Shown piece by piece: positions 12,101 to 24,400 of a stretch of DNA of 64,000 bases (position 1 is the first letter of the stretch; each line of letters opens with the position of its first letter). The notes under the pieces are model-generated. The model was not told the origin of the DNA and searched no databases. It saw only the letters and a list, made by a program, of their open reading frames with translations. The stretch lies in NCBI RefSeq assembly GCF_030272615.1, contig NC_081407.1, positions 100,919,897 through 100,983,896 of the forward strand, written 5' to 3'. The position numbers and the translations under genes were made by a program. The stretch comes from Cryptomeria japonica. Lineage: Eukaryota > Streptophyta > Pinopsida > Cupressales > Cupressaceae.

Positions 12101-12903
12101 AGATCTATTTGACATTGTTATGGGATAATTTGTCTTGAGATTTGGTATATTTTAGTGCTTGATTGTCAATCAAGATGAAGTATACTAGATAAAGAAGCTT
12201 AGCAATAAACATTTTACACTTTTCTCATGTGTAAGAAAGCATATTTCTTAGACACAAATTAATCTTCAAATTTATATAAATACTTAGGAGCTTGACACTA
12301 AAATAATATAACCAGTCACTTGATTCATAACATTAATGTGCCTCACATACATAATCAGAGTGGGTCTTATTACTCTTAAAGGGTACAAGAACCATAATTA
12401 AAGTTACAAATAAAAATAGGAAAATGTGAGCAACTCATACCGATTTCCTTTAATCACCTACTATCTTCTATAACTAAATGCCCAATGCGTAGCTATGGAG
12501 TTATGCTCAAATTAGCTTGTTGTTGTCACCACACATGCAACAAGGATAACTAATTGTTTTGATATACGAAATTTCCTCCTCTTCACAAATTGATACAACC
12601 TATTCTAGATTTATAATACCACAGTATCCCTAGTGCTCACACATTGAGTATTGGTCTCCATGGGAAGAGTCAATAGTTGGCTAGTTGCTTGTATTGTGAG
12701 GCACAAGCCTTACCACTAATGACCCCTTACTATGTTTAATATTGGATCTCTCCTTGCTTCGTTCGATAGATTGGAAGGATGAAGGCGGGACAAGGAATGG
12801 TGATTGCAAACAAACAACTTAAAATCCAATCCTTGAGGTCCAGTTTAAGAGACAAAGATAAAACTTTGGGTTCTAAATTCCTGTAAAAGGAATGTGTCTA
12901 TGA
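9145..12903. other. AT-rich intergenic DNA, nothing recognised
   Basis: About 3.8 kb shows no convincing coding frame; the longest are 60-81 codons and lack motifs. I see no LTR terminus, RNA gene or satellite. Several runs of A or T of 8-10 bases occur. Confidence 0.55.
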
Positions 12904-14306
12904 TGCAGAGTGAGAAACTAGAAGGTCTGGTGCAACCCAAGTCAAAGGACATTCTTGGTAGGAACCTAAGTCTTCCTTCAGCGCTCCACTCGGCTTTACA
13001 AACCAAACACCAATCCGATTCCCTCAACCTTCTCCAAGGAGTGGAAAGTGGTACTGTAGGTCCAAGATGTCCTATCTTGACCAACTCCACAAGTTAGATT
13101 CTTCACCCAAGTCTTAGGGTCTCAAAATCACAAATAGACCTAGTAGGAATTAGGCCTCCAAAACTGGTTTTCCTTAGATATCTCTAGATTTCTTTGAAGG
13201 ACTCCATAAAACCCTTATAGATTCAAATACCCTTTTGGGAATTCTAGAAGAATCCAATGAATTAAGACTTGATCCTATTCCTACACCCCTAAACAACTCC
13301 ATTTGGCACAGACCTAATAGACCTAATTAGGGTTGTTTTCCAAAGCAAAGGTCCAAAGATGGGTTCACAGAACCAATTCCAATCCTTGGATGGGTTATCC
13401 TACTCACAAATACTCTTTCTTATCAATCTCAATGACTCTCTCCACTCCTAAGGTTGTTCTCTAACACAATTCAGTACGTTCTAGGCTAAATACATAGGTT
13501 TATTTAGCCTAGGGTTTGGTGGGAAAAACAACAAAACCCATACCTTGCTCCTGCCCTTTTGGAATATCATTATACATGTCCTTAAATTTCCTTCCACCCA
13601 GCACCATGGAATTTGGGCGATGGAAATGCAAGTTAAGGCTCCATCTTTGCACCAACCCTCAAATTGAGGGTTTTCAGAACAATTTGAAGAAAAAGACTTC
13701 TAACTTACACTAACCTGAACCAAATTGACTCAAACCAAGTGCATATGAATTACAACTCACTCCTCTAATGATCCACTTCAGAAAGACATTCTTACCAATC
13801 GCCTGTTGTTCGTATAGTAGAGACAAAATTCAAAATTCTAGGCAAAATTAGGGTTTTCTTATTCAAATCCACCAAATTTCAAAATGTGAACCATCATATC
13901 CACATAGGTGACTTCTAGAGATATTTAAAAGGTCTGTCCCAATGGTTGCAACAGAATTTGAAATGTTGTGACTGTTGGTGTTCTAATTGCAACATCCGTT
14001 AAACTTTTGACAAGTTACAAGGTTGCCACTTTTACACATGTGACCTTCCACTTGGTCATGAACACATGAAGGGTATTAAAACATATCATTGAAGACAAAA
14101 ACACACTGCTAACACCTATTTCACCTTACAAAGACTTAGTAGGACCCCATGGTCTAATTAGGTCTCTTAGGTTTACAAGACAACGTAAGAGCCTATTAGC
14201 CTTACAAAATGGGTCTAAGACATCACATGGTCTATCCAACTGGATTCAACACTTATTCCTATTATATCTACCTATCCCTACCCTAGAAGCATGAGGGTTC
14301 CCTGCA
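12904..14306 (-). repeat. Chromovirus 3' LTR (left copy)
   Basis: It spans TGCAGAGTGAG at 12904 to CCCTGCA ending at 14306, so its terminal dinucleotides are TG and CA on either strand. It aligns over its length with 18972-20293. It is about 80 bp longer because the right copy has lost two blocks, around 13735-13800 and around 14125-14180 in this copy. The long frame on the plus strand within it (12894-13097) recurs in the other LTR and is not a gene. Confidence 0.9.
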
Positions 14307-14331
14307 CCATACTCCTAGGCTACAAAAACTC
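14307..14331 (-). promoter_or_regulatory. Chromovirus polypurine tract region
   Basis: Read on the minus strand, AGGAGTATGG immediately precedes the 3' LTR start (TGCAGGG). This is the expected place for the plus-strand primer of reverse transcription. The tract is short and interrupted by T residues, so it is weak or decayed. Confidence 0.5.
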
Positions 14332-14359
14332 AAGTCTCTTGAGTTGGCAAATCAGAGAC

Positions 14360-17300
14360 CTACACCCCTGTCTTCTCAATGGCCTCAACAGTCATCCAAG
14401 TGGCATCTTCTAGGGGTTGATGTTTCCATTTCACCAGGTACTCATAATATGTGTGCCTCTGGGTCTTCTTACCGATCCTCTTGTCAAGGAGACATTCTAT
14501 CTCTAGCTTGGATTGTTTGGGTAGGCCTGCCATCATGGCCTCATTGCTAGGTACAGTCTGACCTGAATTGGCATCCTCACCAGTAGGAGACTTGTAGGCA
14601 TAAATATTAGATACATTAAAGATAGGTGACAAACCAATATCAGGAGGAAGATCAATCTTGTAGGCATTGTTGCCACACTTCTTAAGAATTTTAAAAGGAC
14701 CTATCTTCTTCATCATGAGTTTAGTGTACTTCTCCTTAGGAAGTCTCTCCTTTTTTAGATGAATCATCACTATATCTCCTACTTGAAACTATAGATCTCT
14801 TATCATTTTGTATGCTGATTGTTTGTACTTAATAGGAGTCTGCTCCAATTGGTTTTTAACCTGCTAATGTATATCTCTCATTACCTCTACAAAATCTTTA
14901 GCTTGTGCACTTGTCCTATCCAACTCCTTGATTGATCTCAACTCTAAAACACCCCTTGGGTGTGTCCCATAAACAATTTGAAAGGACTCAGACCATTACT
15001 CTTGTTGACTGAGTCATTGTAAGCAAATTCTGCCTGTGGAAGTACAGAATCCCAACTCACTCCATGTGCCTTGGTAAGGCACCTCAATAGGTTGCCAAGT
15101 GATTTGTTTACAACCTCTATTTGACCATCTAATTGAGGGTGATATGTTGAGGTGAATGACAGTTGTGTGCCCAATTTCTTCTACAAATTCCTCCAAAAGT
15201 GACCAATAAACTTTGAATCCCTATATGAGATTATGGACAATGGAAAACCATGCAGCCTCACTACCTCCTTAAAGAATATATTAGCAATGTGAGATGCATC
15301 ATGAGTAGTTTTACAAGGAAGAAAATGGGTTATCTTAGGGAACCTATCCACCACAACATAAATGCTATCATAACCTTGCTTAGTCTTAGGAAGTCCTAAG
15401 ACAAAATCCATGCTCACTGAATCCCATGGTTTATTCGGAAAGGGTAAAGGGGTATACAATCTTGCATTTGAACTAGTCCCCTTACCTTTTTGACACACAA
15501 AACACCCTTCCACAAACTTTCTCACATCTATCTGCAGCTTGGGCCAAAAATACAATTTCCTAACCAGGTCAAGAGTCTTGTCAATCCCAAAATGGCCGGC
15601 TAGGCTTCCACAGTGTTTTTCCTTTATAGTATTCTCCCTCATGGATCCCTTAGGGACACAAAGTTGACTAACTTTGAATAGAAAATCATCTTGTATGATA
15701 AAATTAGAAAATTCAGTGTGATACCTATCCCCCATCTCTCTACAAACCTGATAGGCTTCTCTGAAACTTCATCATCATGGTACATTTCTTTTATGGCATT
15801 GATTCCAATGCTCTCCATTTGAATCTCCCTCACTGTCAAGTTTCTCCCACTAAGGGAATCATTCACCTTGTTGGACACCCCTTTCTTGTGTTTGATTGTA
15901 AAGGCGAGTTCTTGAAGGTACTCAATCCACTTCATGTGCCTATGGGTCAACTTCTCCTACCTGTTCAAAAAACTCAGAGCATGATTGTCAGTGTAGACTA
16001 CAAATTCTTTGGGTAACAAGTAGTGTCTCCATTTCCTTAGAGACTGAACCATGGCATACAATTCCAAGTCATAGTTTGAAAACTTTTGTTTGCCCTCGTT
16101 TAGCTTTTCACTGAAAAAGGCAACTGGTCTGCCTTCTTGACTTAAGACACCCCCTATTGCCTTGTTACTTGCATCACACTCAATGGTGAAGACTTTATGA
16201 AAATCAGGCAACACCAAGATAGGTTGGTCTGCCACTCTCTTTTTCAAATACTCAAAGGACTTATCTGCTTCACTAGTCCAAGCAAACTAACATTTCCTAC
16301 CCCCTTTTATAGTATCTATCATGGGTGCGCATATACTACTGAATTTTTTAATAAACTTCCTATAAAAACTTGCAAGACCATGGAAGCTCTTTACCTCACT
16401 TGCATTCTTAGGTGTTGGCCAATTGAGGATGGCATCTACCTTAGAGGGGTTCATCTTTTGCCTATCCTTGGAGATCTCAAAACAAAGGAATATCAACTCT
16501 TCCTACAAGAAAACACACTTTTCCAAATTTATCTTCAACTGCACTTCATGCAACCTTTTCAAGACCAAATCAAGATGCATTAAATGTTCACCCCCATCCT
16601 TACTAAAAACCAAGATATCATCTGAATAAGCTACCACAAAATGATTAATGAAAGGATTGAGAACTTCATTCATGAGTCTCATGAATGTGCTAGGGGCATT
16701 AGAAAAACCAAATGGCATGACCAGCCAATCATAAAGGCCTTCATTGGTTTTAAATGCAGTTTTCCACTCATCCCCCTCTCTTATTCAGATTTGGTGATAC
16801 CCACTCTTCAAATCCACCTTAGAATAGTACTTGGCTCCTCCTAGATAGTCCATCAAATCCTCTATCTAGGGCATAGGAAACTTATATCTCATAATGATCT
16901 TGTTTATTGCCCTAGAGTCGGTGCATAACCTCCATTTACCTTCCTTCTTTGGGGCTAAGACTGCAGGGACAACACAAGGACTTATACTCTTCCTTATGAA
17001 TCCTTTGTCCAATAATTCTTGGACTTGTCTTGCAACCTCCTCATTCTTCTCTGGGATCATCTTGTAGACAACCTTGTTGGGCAATGTGGACCTTGGAATG
17101 AGGTCAATACATTGGCTAACATCCCTATGAGGTGGCAATATATCTGGTGTACTTCCTGCAACTATACCCTGGTACTTGCTCAATAATTCTTGTACCTCCT
17201 TGAGACCTACACTCCTTTCCTTTACCTTGTTTGCTAGCTTCTCCTTCATCACTCCTTTAGGCTTCACTACTATTGCAAAGCATGGGGCATTCTCCTCCTT

Positions 17301-17720
17301 GAGGGTCTTCATAAGCTCCTTCTCATTCACTAACATGACACTGGCTACCAAATGTTTGTCTTTGTTGTCATCAGGGAGTGGAGTCATGGTGTAGCTCACA
17401 CCATCCTTAGTCACAGTGTAGATGTTTGTTTTGCCATCATGTTGGGCATTTACATCATATTTCCAAGGTCTCCCTAAGAGAAAATGGCAAGCATCCATCT
17501 CTGCTACATCACACAATACTTTATCTTTGTATTCCCCAATCCGAAACTCCACCCACACTTGTTCACTGATGAGTTCTTGTTGTTCCTTGTTCAACCAAAA
17601 GACCTTGTAGGGTAAGGATGAGGGATCTTTTATAATCGAAGTTTACTCACCATTTCTATTGAGGCAACGTTGTCAGTTGACCCTAAATCAACAATTACCT
17701 TACACACTTCTCCACCTACC
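14360..17720 (-). pseudogene. Chromovirus pol: protease, RT, RNase H, integrase, chromodomain
   Basis: The protease active-site stretch reads VDLGSTDN at about 17669-17692; the family has D-S/T-G, so the residue after Asp is changed. RT begins near 17000 (RLCTDSRAIN), includes [12 protein letters not shown] near 16715, and has YSDDILVFS near 16625 with both catalytic Asp. RNase H (16247-15957) keeps CDAS, the LEL glutamate and TDNHAL. The integrase has the HHCC zinc-binding residues (15640-15520), WDSVSMDFVLG near 15410, but ISYRDSKF at 15223-15228 where the catalytic Asp of SDRD is Tyr; the third acidic residue is kept in QIEVVN near 15120. The chromodomain is near 14480-14370 (YYEYLVKWKHQPLEDATWM), with the aromatic residues that read methylated histone tails. 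At least three frame changes and several stops mean no functional polyprotein. Confidence 0.92.
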
Positions 17721-17732
17721 TTGCAGGTTGTT

Positions 17733-18940
17733 TTAAACAATGTTCTCCTTTGTGGTTGGTACATTTAAAAGGGTTCTATTGAGCATGACACATTCTCCTT
17801 GTTCAGGATCTACAGGTCTTGAGGGTGAGTTCACACTTTGTGTGTCCTCCTCTTGTGCCAAATGAATTCTTCTTTCTCCCCTGTGACTGCTGGATCCTTG
17901 CTTCTCTGGGCATCTAAATGATTGATGACCAATTAATTGCATGAAAAGCATCGACTTGTAAAAACATTGGATCCCCTTCCTCCAAATCTACCTCCATTAT
18001 TGGGTATCCTTAGGCTTGAATCCCCTACATTCTCCTGATTGCTTGACTCCCCTTGTGGTTTAGGAGATGTTCCTCTTCCACCAAATCTGCCTCTTCCTCT
18101 AAAATTTCCTCCTCTACTTTTGTTTTGTTGTTCTGCTCTCCTCTTCAATTTCTCCTCAATTCTTGGTGCCATCTGATAACATTTGTGTACTGTCTCTGGG
18201 TTAAAGAGAATGATCTCATCTTAGATGTTGTATTTAAGACCATTTAGATACCTTGCCAAGTTCTGTTTCTCCAATTCAAGTACTCTTTCTCTAAGGGTCA
18301 ATTTATGAAATTCCTTTGTATAGGTACTCACATCCAAGTCTTTTTGTCTTAAGTTTTACAACTTCCTATGCATCATCACCTCAAAGTCCTCAAGCACAAA
18401 TTGCCTTTTGATCTCTACGTTCATCCTCTTCCATGAGGATATAGGGTTCTTCCCTTCTTCCACTCTCTCATTTTGTAGGAAGTATCACCAACTCAATGTA
18501 GGACCCTTCATTCTAGACTTAGCAATCCTCACCTTCTGGTTTTTTGCAACTTCATTGCATTCAAAATGGCTTTCCAGGGCTTCTAACCATTCCATAACCT
18601 CTTCAGGGTTCATTTTACAAGTGAACTCAGGCAAGTTGGACTTATTATCCTCATTCCCTACCTTTTCAAGGGCTTCAACGAATGTTCTTTGGTCTGCAGG
18701 TATCCTTTCTCCTTCATGCTGAGGGTCTTCTCCTCCATGACCCTCTTCATCATCATTATCAGGGTCTAATTTATTCCTTCTTTCTACCTTACCTTTCAAT
18801 CATTCTAGTTCTCTTTTCATGGCCCTATTCTCGACCAACTGTTCTTTTACAATCCTAGCCAATTCCACATTAGTCACTCTTTGTGGATGTCCATCATTGT
18901 CACCATCTCCTTCTGATATCTTTCCCAAACTCAATTCTCT
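17733..18940 (-). pseudogene. Chromovirus gag with zinc knuckle
   Basis: The capsid-type retrotrans_gag region runs from about 18800 to 18190. Visible motifs are FTCKMNPEEVMEWLEALE with KVRIAKSRMKG, then LRQKDLDVSTYTKEFHKL. An Arg/Gly-rich linker follows (GGNFRGRGRFGGRG). The zinc knuckle lies near 17960-17905; its CFSCN half and its IGHQSFRCPE half are in different frames, so a one-base shift falls inside the knuckle itself. Gag forms the cytoplasmic particle that packages the element RNA. An acidic N-terminal segment (DPDNDDEEGHGGED) is unusual but is in frame with the capsid part. The first codon could not be chosen with confidence. Confidence 0.85.
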
Positions 18941-18953
18941 TTAGATTCTTCTA

Positions 18954-18966
18954 GTCTTTGATACCA
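18954..18966 (-). promoter_or_regulatory. Chromovirus primer binding site (tRNA-iMet type)
   Basis: The minus strand reads TGGTATCAAAGAC, starting five bases inside the 5' LTR. It matches the canonical plant initiator-Met site TGGTATCAGAGC except for a base change near its 3' end. This fixes both the direction of the element and the inner LTR boundary. Confidence 0.88.
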
Positions 18967-18971
18967 CCTAA

Positions 18972-20293
18972 TGAAGAGTGAGCAACTAGAAGGTCTGGTG
19001 CAACCCAAGTCAAAGGACGTTGTTGGCAGGAACCTAAGTCTTCCTTCAGCCCTCCACTTGGCTTTACAAGCCAAACACCAATCCAATTCCCTCAACCTTC
19101 TCCAAGGAGTGGAAAGTGGTACTCTAGGTCCAAAAATGTCCTATCTTGACCAAATCCACAAGTTAGACTCTTCACCCAGGTCTTAGGGTCTTAGAATCAC
19201 AAATAGACTTAGTAGGAATTAGGCCTCCAAAACTAGTTTTCCTTAGATATCTCTAGATTTCTTCAAAGGACTCCACAAACCCCTTATAGATTCAAACACC
19301 CTTTTGGGACTTCTAGAAGACTCCAAGGAATTAAGACTTGATCCTATTCTTGCACCCCTAAATAACTCTGTTTGGCACAAACCTAATAGGCCTAATTAGG
19401 GTTGTTTTCCAAAGCAAAGGTCCAAAGATGGGTTCACAGAATCAATTCTAATCCTTGGATGGGTTCTCCTACTCACAAATACTCTATCTTATAAATCTTA
19501 ATGACTCTCTCCACTCCTAAGGTTGTTGTCTAACACAATTCACTACGTTTTAGGCTAAATACATACCCTGCTCCTAATGACTCTCTCCACTCCTAAGGGT
19601 TTGGTGGGAAAAACAACAAAACCCATACCCTACTCCTACCTTTTTGGAATCTCATTATACATGCCCTTAAATTTCCTTCCACCCATGGCAATGAAATTTG
19701 GGCGATGGAAATCAAGTTAAGGCTTCATCTTTGCACCGACCCTTGAATTGAGGGTTTTCAAAACAATTTGAAGAAAAAGAATTCTAACTTACACTAACAT
19801 GAACCAAATTGACTCTTCCCAATCACCTGCTGCTCGTATAGCATGGACAAAGTTCAGAATTATGGGCAAAATCAAAGTTTTCTTATTCAAATCCACCAAA
19901 TTTCAAAATGTGAACCATCATATCTAGATAGGTGACTTCTAGGGACCTTTAAAAGGTCTGTCCCAATGGTTGCAACTGAATTTCAAATGTTGTGACTGTT
20001 GGTGTTCTAATTGCAAAATCCGAGTAACTTTTAACAAGTTACAAGGTTGCCACTTTTACACATGTGACCTTCCACTTGGTCATGAACACATGAAGGTTAT
20101 TAAACCATATCATTGAAGACAAAACACACTACTAGCACCTATTTCACCTTAAAAAGACTTACTAGGACACCATAAGAGCCTATTAGCCTTACAAAATGGG
20201 TCTAAGACATCACATGGTTGATCCAACTAGATTCAACACTTATTCCTACTATATCTACCTATCCCTACCCTAGAAGCATGAGGGTGCCCTACA
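18972..20293 (-). repeat. Chromovirus 5' LTR (right copy)
   Basis: It spans TGAAGAGTGAG at 18972 to CCCTACA ending at 20293. It is the promoter-bearing LTR of the minus-strand element. Compared with the left copy it has two deletions and, at about 19565-19600, a patch made of two short pieces copied from nearby positions. Confidence 0.9.
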
Positions 20294-21204
20294 CCGGTCT
20301 GCACATGAAACTATTTTATTTTAAATCCTCACCTGCGTGCAACACATATAATATGCTAATTGCCAATTGCCAGACACTACTTTTTTACTAGCCAACTGTC
20401 CTCTATTCATTTATGTCCTCTCTTGTTTTGAAGCTTTGAAACTGGTGCATTCTTGCAGAAGCCAAAAAATTGGCGAATAGCTTTAATCTTAAAAACTCTA
20501 CAATCCTGCAAAGGTCAGAGCACTACCTAAAGAAATGTGTGTTTTCTCCCATTGAAAGTCTAAAAAACTTTCCAACCATTCTGCAACCGAAACAAAGGCT
20601 AATAATAGAGTGCTAAAAAAAATTAATCTAATACTGGGCTTAACAAATATGCAACCAAAAATAAACCTTGGGAAATACTAAATCTTGATTGGCTATTCAT
20701 GCTCAGTTTAATCATTGTTTAAGGACTCTACCCCTCCACTATAGTTACATGCATGGCAAGAACTAATAATCCTCAAGTAGTGAAAGATATTTGATAGGTG
20801 ATCATTCCTTCCTAGGTGTTATTAGTTTATTTGGCATGCACGTGGCATTTTGGGCCATTACGGTGAGCCGTTATGTAGTGAATATTTGAAATTAGGGAAT
20901 TGAGGACCAGGGTTGAGGATTAACTCTTCCCTCTTAAGGTATGCAAGGCTTTAGATTAATAGGGATTAAGGATGATGACACACCAAGAAACAACTATTGA
21001 ATGAGGAAAGTTTGACAAAGGAAGGGCATTCAAGGAAGAGTTGTTAAGCATAACTTAAACAAGGTATTGAGGTTAAGGACCAAAAAACTGTATTGAGGAA
21101 TCGACAGACCTTGGGGAGTTCCAAGTGGCTTGCAAATGGTACTTGGGGATAAAGGCCTGTAACTTTGACAAGAAACACTAAGAAAATATTTTGTTATATA
21201 AAAA
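20294..21204. other. Intergenic DNA, nothing recognised
   Basis: There is no open frame with a recognisable motif and no repeat terminus. A 71-codon minus-strand frame (21245-21030) has no domain. Confidence 0.5.
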
Positions 21205-21420
21205 TAAATTGGATTGTTTGTCCGACCAGAATGAATAGGAATCAAAGATCTTCTTATAGATTATCTTTACTATAAAAACTAATGGACTATTTACCTTGCT
21301 AGAATGAATAAGAATCATAGATCTTACTATAGGTTATCTTTACTCAAATAACTAATGGATTGTTTTCCCTATTTGAACATCTGAACAAATAGGAATCGTA
21401 GATTGTTTATAAATAGATAG
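21205..21420. repeat. Degenerate tandem repeat, about 75 bp x 3
   Basis: Three consecutive units start near 21207, 21281 and 21354. They share the order GGATTGTTT or GGACTATTT, then GAATGAATAGGAATC or a variant, then TAGATCTT and TTATCTTTACT. The third unit is the most diverged. Confidence 0.7.
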
Positions 21421-24400
21421 TTGATTATATTATGATAATAATATAAAATAGCCATCTACCTTTGAAGTTGTCAGCCTTGGTTTATTCATCCTTACTATTA
21501 TTATCTTTGTTGATTTTGACATGGCTTACTCTCTATGTCATTACAATGATAATAGTGAGCATCACATGTTAGATCTAGGATGTAATTCAATGTTTTGATA
21601 AAATTAGTATAAATTTGTCGATAATAAGTTTTAGATTTGACCACTTCAAAGGATATTTTTCTCTTATTCTTCAAGTTTTCACACTGTGTTTTATTTTTCT
21701 TGAGAATAAATATTTTGATTTGTTTTAATTTCTTATAGATTGACTCATATTATGTTTCAGCCATTCATGGCATTAACATTGGATTCATGGGTGGATCCAT
21801 TTCTCATGTTGGTATTAACACTTCTCACAGGCCATTGACAACAGAGGATTATTGAGTTGCATCATAAACTTAGGTTTTTCCTTTTGCCCTTTTCTTTTTC
21901 CTTATTTAAAAACTTAGGGTGTGGAATTTTGTCTTTTGCATGTATTTTTGTATTTGTTTTATTTTATTTTAAGTACTTTTTTATCAAATTGTTATGATTG
22001 ACAATCAAATACTAGAATTTTCCATGGATGGTAATAATTACAAGGAAGTTGCTATCATTGAAGTTGATGTGTTTGGTGAGGTTGATGTGAATGATTAAAA
22101 ATGAAACCTGGTATGTACATGTGCTTGATGTTTAGATTTTTTTCATGATCACTTTGTGTGACCACCATGCTTTGTTATGTGTGTTTTTTGTTTATACCCC
22201 TCTATGATGAAATTTTAAGAGTAATTTTATAGATTTGGGGTCTTTAATATTAGTATGCATTTCATTACTTTATTTTGTTGCTTTGAATATAAACTACAAT
22301 AAAAATTGAGATTGATAGATTAAATCATTTATGTGATAATTTATTACATTATAATATTCTTTCCCTTATCTCTATAAAATATGTCCAACACACATTTGTT
22401 TTGTCTAACAGACTGAAAACCCTTTAAAAAAACATTTGTCATATTGATTATGATACAAATCAAATTGAGAGAGAGAGCCTAATCTGCAACAAGTACTCCC
22501 TTGACCATAATCTAAACAAGCAATAACAAATTCAAACATGTTTATTTTTATTTTACAAAACAAAACTTATCTTACAGTTTGCGATGCTGCAAACATCATT
22601 TACATTCAAACTCTCTAAACACTCATTCAAAATAGTTTTCAATATATTTGAAATTGTAACAAAGAAAACTTTGAAATTAGCCCTAAATATTTATCTACAA
22701 CAAAACTCTCTATGTCATGAAGTATTAAGAAGGGAAACTATTGTTCTTTTATTAAAATTAGAAGGAATTGTTGATACAAATCTGAAAACGCCTCTAAAAT
22801 CTACATTACAATGTTCTTCATCCTGAAAGAGCCTGGAAAATCTACAATACCAGCTGAGAGAAAGAAAAGAACTAGGAAAGAATATAAAAGAAGCCTTGAG
22901 ATTAACTGAATAGAAGCTGATGAAGAACTATTTGTGCCTCTTGGGACTGAGCTCTAACTGATTGTCCTTTCTTGCTTCTATCTTTATCTTGCATGCTTGA
23001 TTCATCTTGGGTCAAATTTGGTGAAGAATGAGATAGAGAAAGGCCTATAAAAGCTGCAAACTAAGAGTTTGTGGGTCCAAACCTCTCCTTGACCCCATGC
23101 ATTATCCATGTGGGCTCCTAAACTGATGACAAACTACTGCATTATCATCCAAAATCCCCATTTTGATGAATGAAATTGAAAGCTCCACCTTTGCCTCCAA
23201 AACTGATCATGAACCGATTGTTTGATGCTATCAAGTGTTTGCATTATCCTTGATTTAATGAATGATCTAGGAGCTTGTTGACTTAGCCAAGAGTTTGCTT
23301 TAGTCTTATTTTCTCTCAACACTCTTAAATCATTGTCTTTATACTTATTATAAGGCTATGGACTATCTTTTAGACCTTCTTTTAATTGCTGGCAAAAAGA
23401 TAAACTAGGATGATATGACTGTCCCTAAAAGATTGCTCTCATATATGGTTTTTATTGGGATTGTTATAACAATATTGCTACTCTATACCCTAGAAGCCTT
23501 GTCTTAAATCATTTCAGTAGTTTTGACTTTTCTCTCTATCAAAGTTACTGTCTACCCTTGATAGTACTCCCCTTGCTAGGTATTCCTTGAATGGACTACA
23601 TCTTTCTCCATTCCTTCACTATCTTCTGTCCATTTATTTTCATGATTTCTCTGAGACAATGACTCATTTCATAAAGAATAGTCACTGTATTTACTCTTCA
23701 TTGGTGTCTTTATCATGTGCCCTATGAAATCAACTTCTATCCTCTGCCTCCTGCCTCTTTCTTTCTATCATATTCATGAGGTCCTTGCTTCTATATTTGC
23801 ATCATAATATTGAACTGCTCTGAAGTTTTATAAAGAAAACATCCCTAACCTCTGAATGCTCTGTGACCTTCAATAGCTCTAGAAAAGATACTAGGACAAT
23901 GATTGTTTGCTTTGTTCTTTTATACTGAATATGGCTATCTCTATTATCATTTAGACCTGCTATCACTTCTTTGTCTTTGAAATGACTATCCTCTTTACCT
24001 CATGCCTTAGATCTAAGGTTAGGTTTGCTCACATTTTTGAATTCGGCTCTTTTATCTTGTAGAAGCAACACTATGCTTTGATAGAGATGTTTTTTCTAAA
24101 AATTGATAACCCCCTTAAACCTTGTGATTGAGATTTTGGAGTATTGTGTTTTATACATTCTTTACTTGAGCCTTTTGGATGGATAGGATACCATTAGGGG
24201 CTGCTATGATTACTAAAAGTTATCTTGCTTGCCTAAAAGGGTTTGTCAAGGCATTGATTGCAATGATCTATGACTAAAACCTTTTTCTCATCTATTTGTG
24301 TTCTTTGTCCATTGAAATGCTCTAAACACTTTCACAAGTCTGGTAATTCCTTTGTAGAAGGCTTTCATGGCCTTGAAGTTGCCTTTGTTTAATGATTTGG

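Larger units (their letters stand above)
12904..20293 (-). mobile_element. Ty3/gypsy chromovirus, LTR to LTR
   Basis: Two long direct repeats (12904-14306 and 18972-20293) bracket gag-pol read on the minus strand. The pol order is protease, RT, RNase H, integrase, chromodomain, which is the Ty3/gypsy order, and the C-terminal chromodomain defines the chromovirus branch. Total length is about 7.39 kb. The LTRs differ by many substitutions and several indels, so the insertion is old. The 5-bp flanks (tatga on the left, ccggt on the right) do not match, so no target duplication is visible. The clade within chromoviruses cannot be fixed by eye. Confidence 0.93.

Noticed and set aside
12894-13097. 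Plus-strand frame in the left chromovirus LTR (also present at 18971-19186)
   Set aside because: It lies inside the LTR near its outer end and is shared only because the LTRs are copies. No start context or domain supports coding.
23040-23060. TATA-like CCTATAAAAG as a promoter
   Set aside because: A single TATA-like string in AT-rich DNA without a downstream gene is expected by chance.
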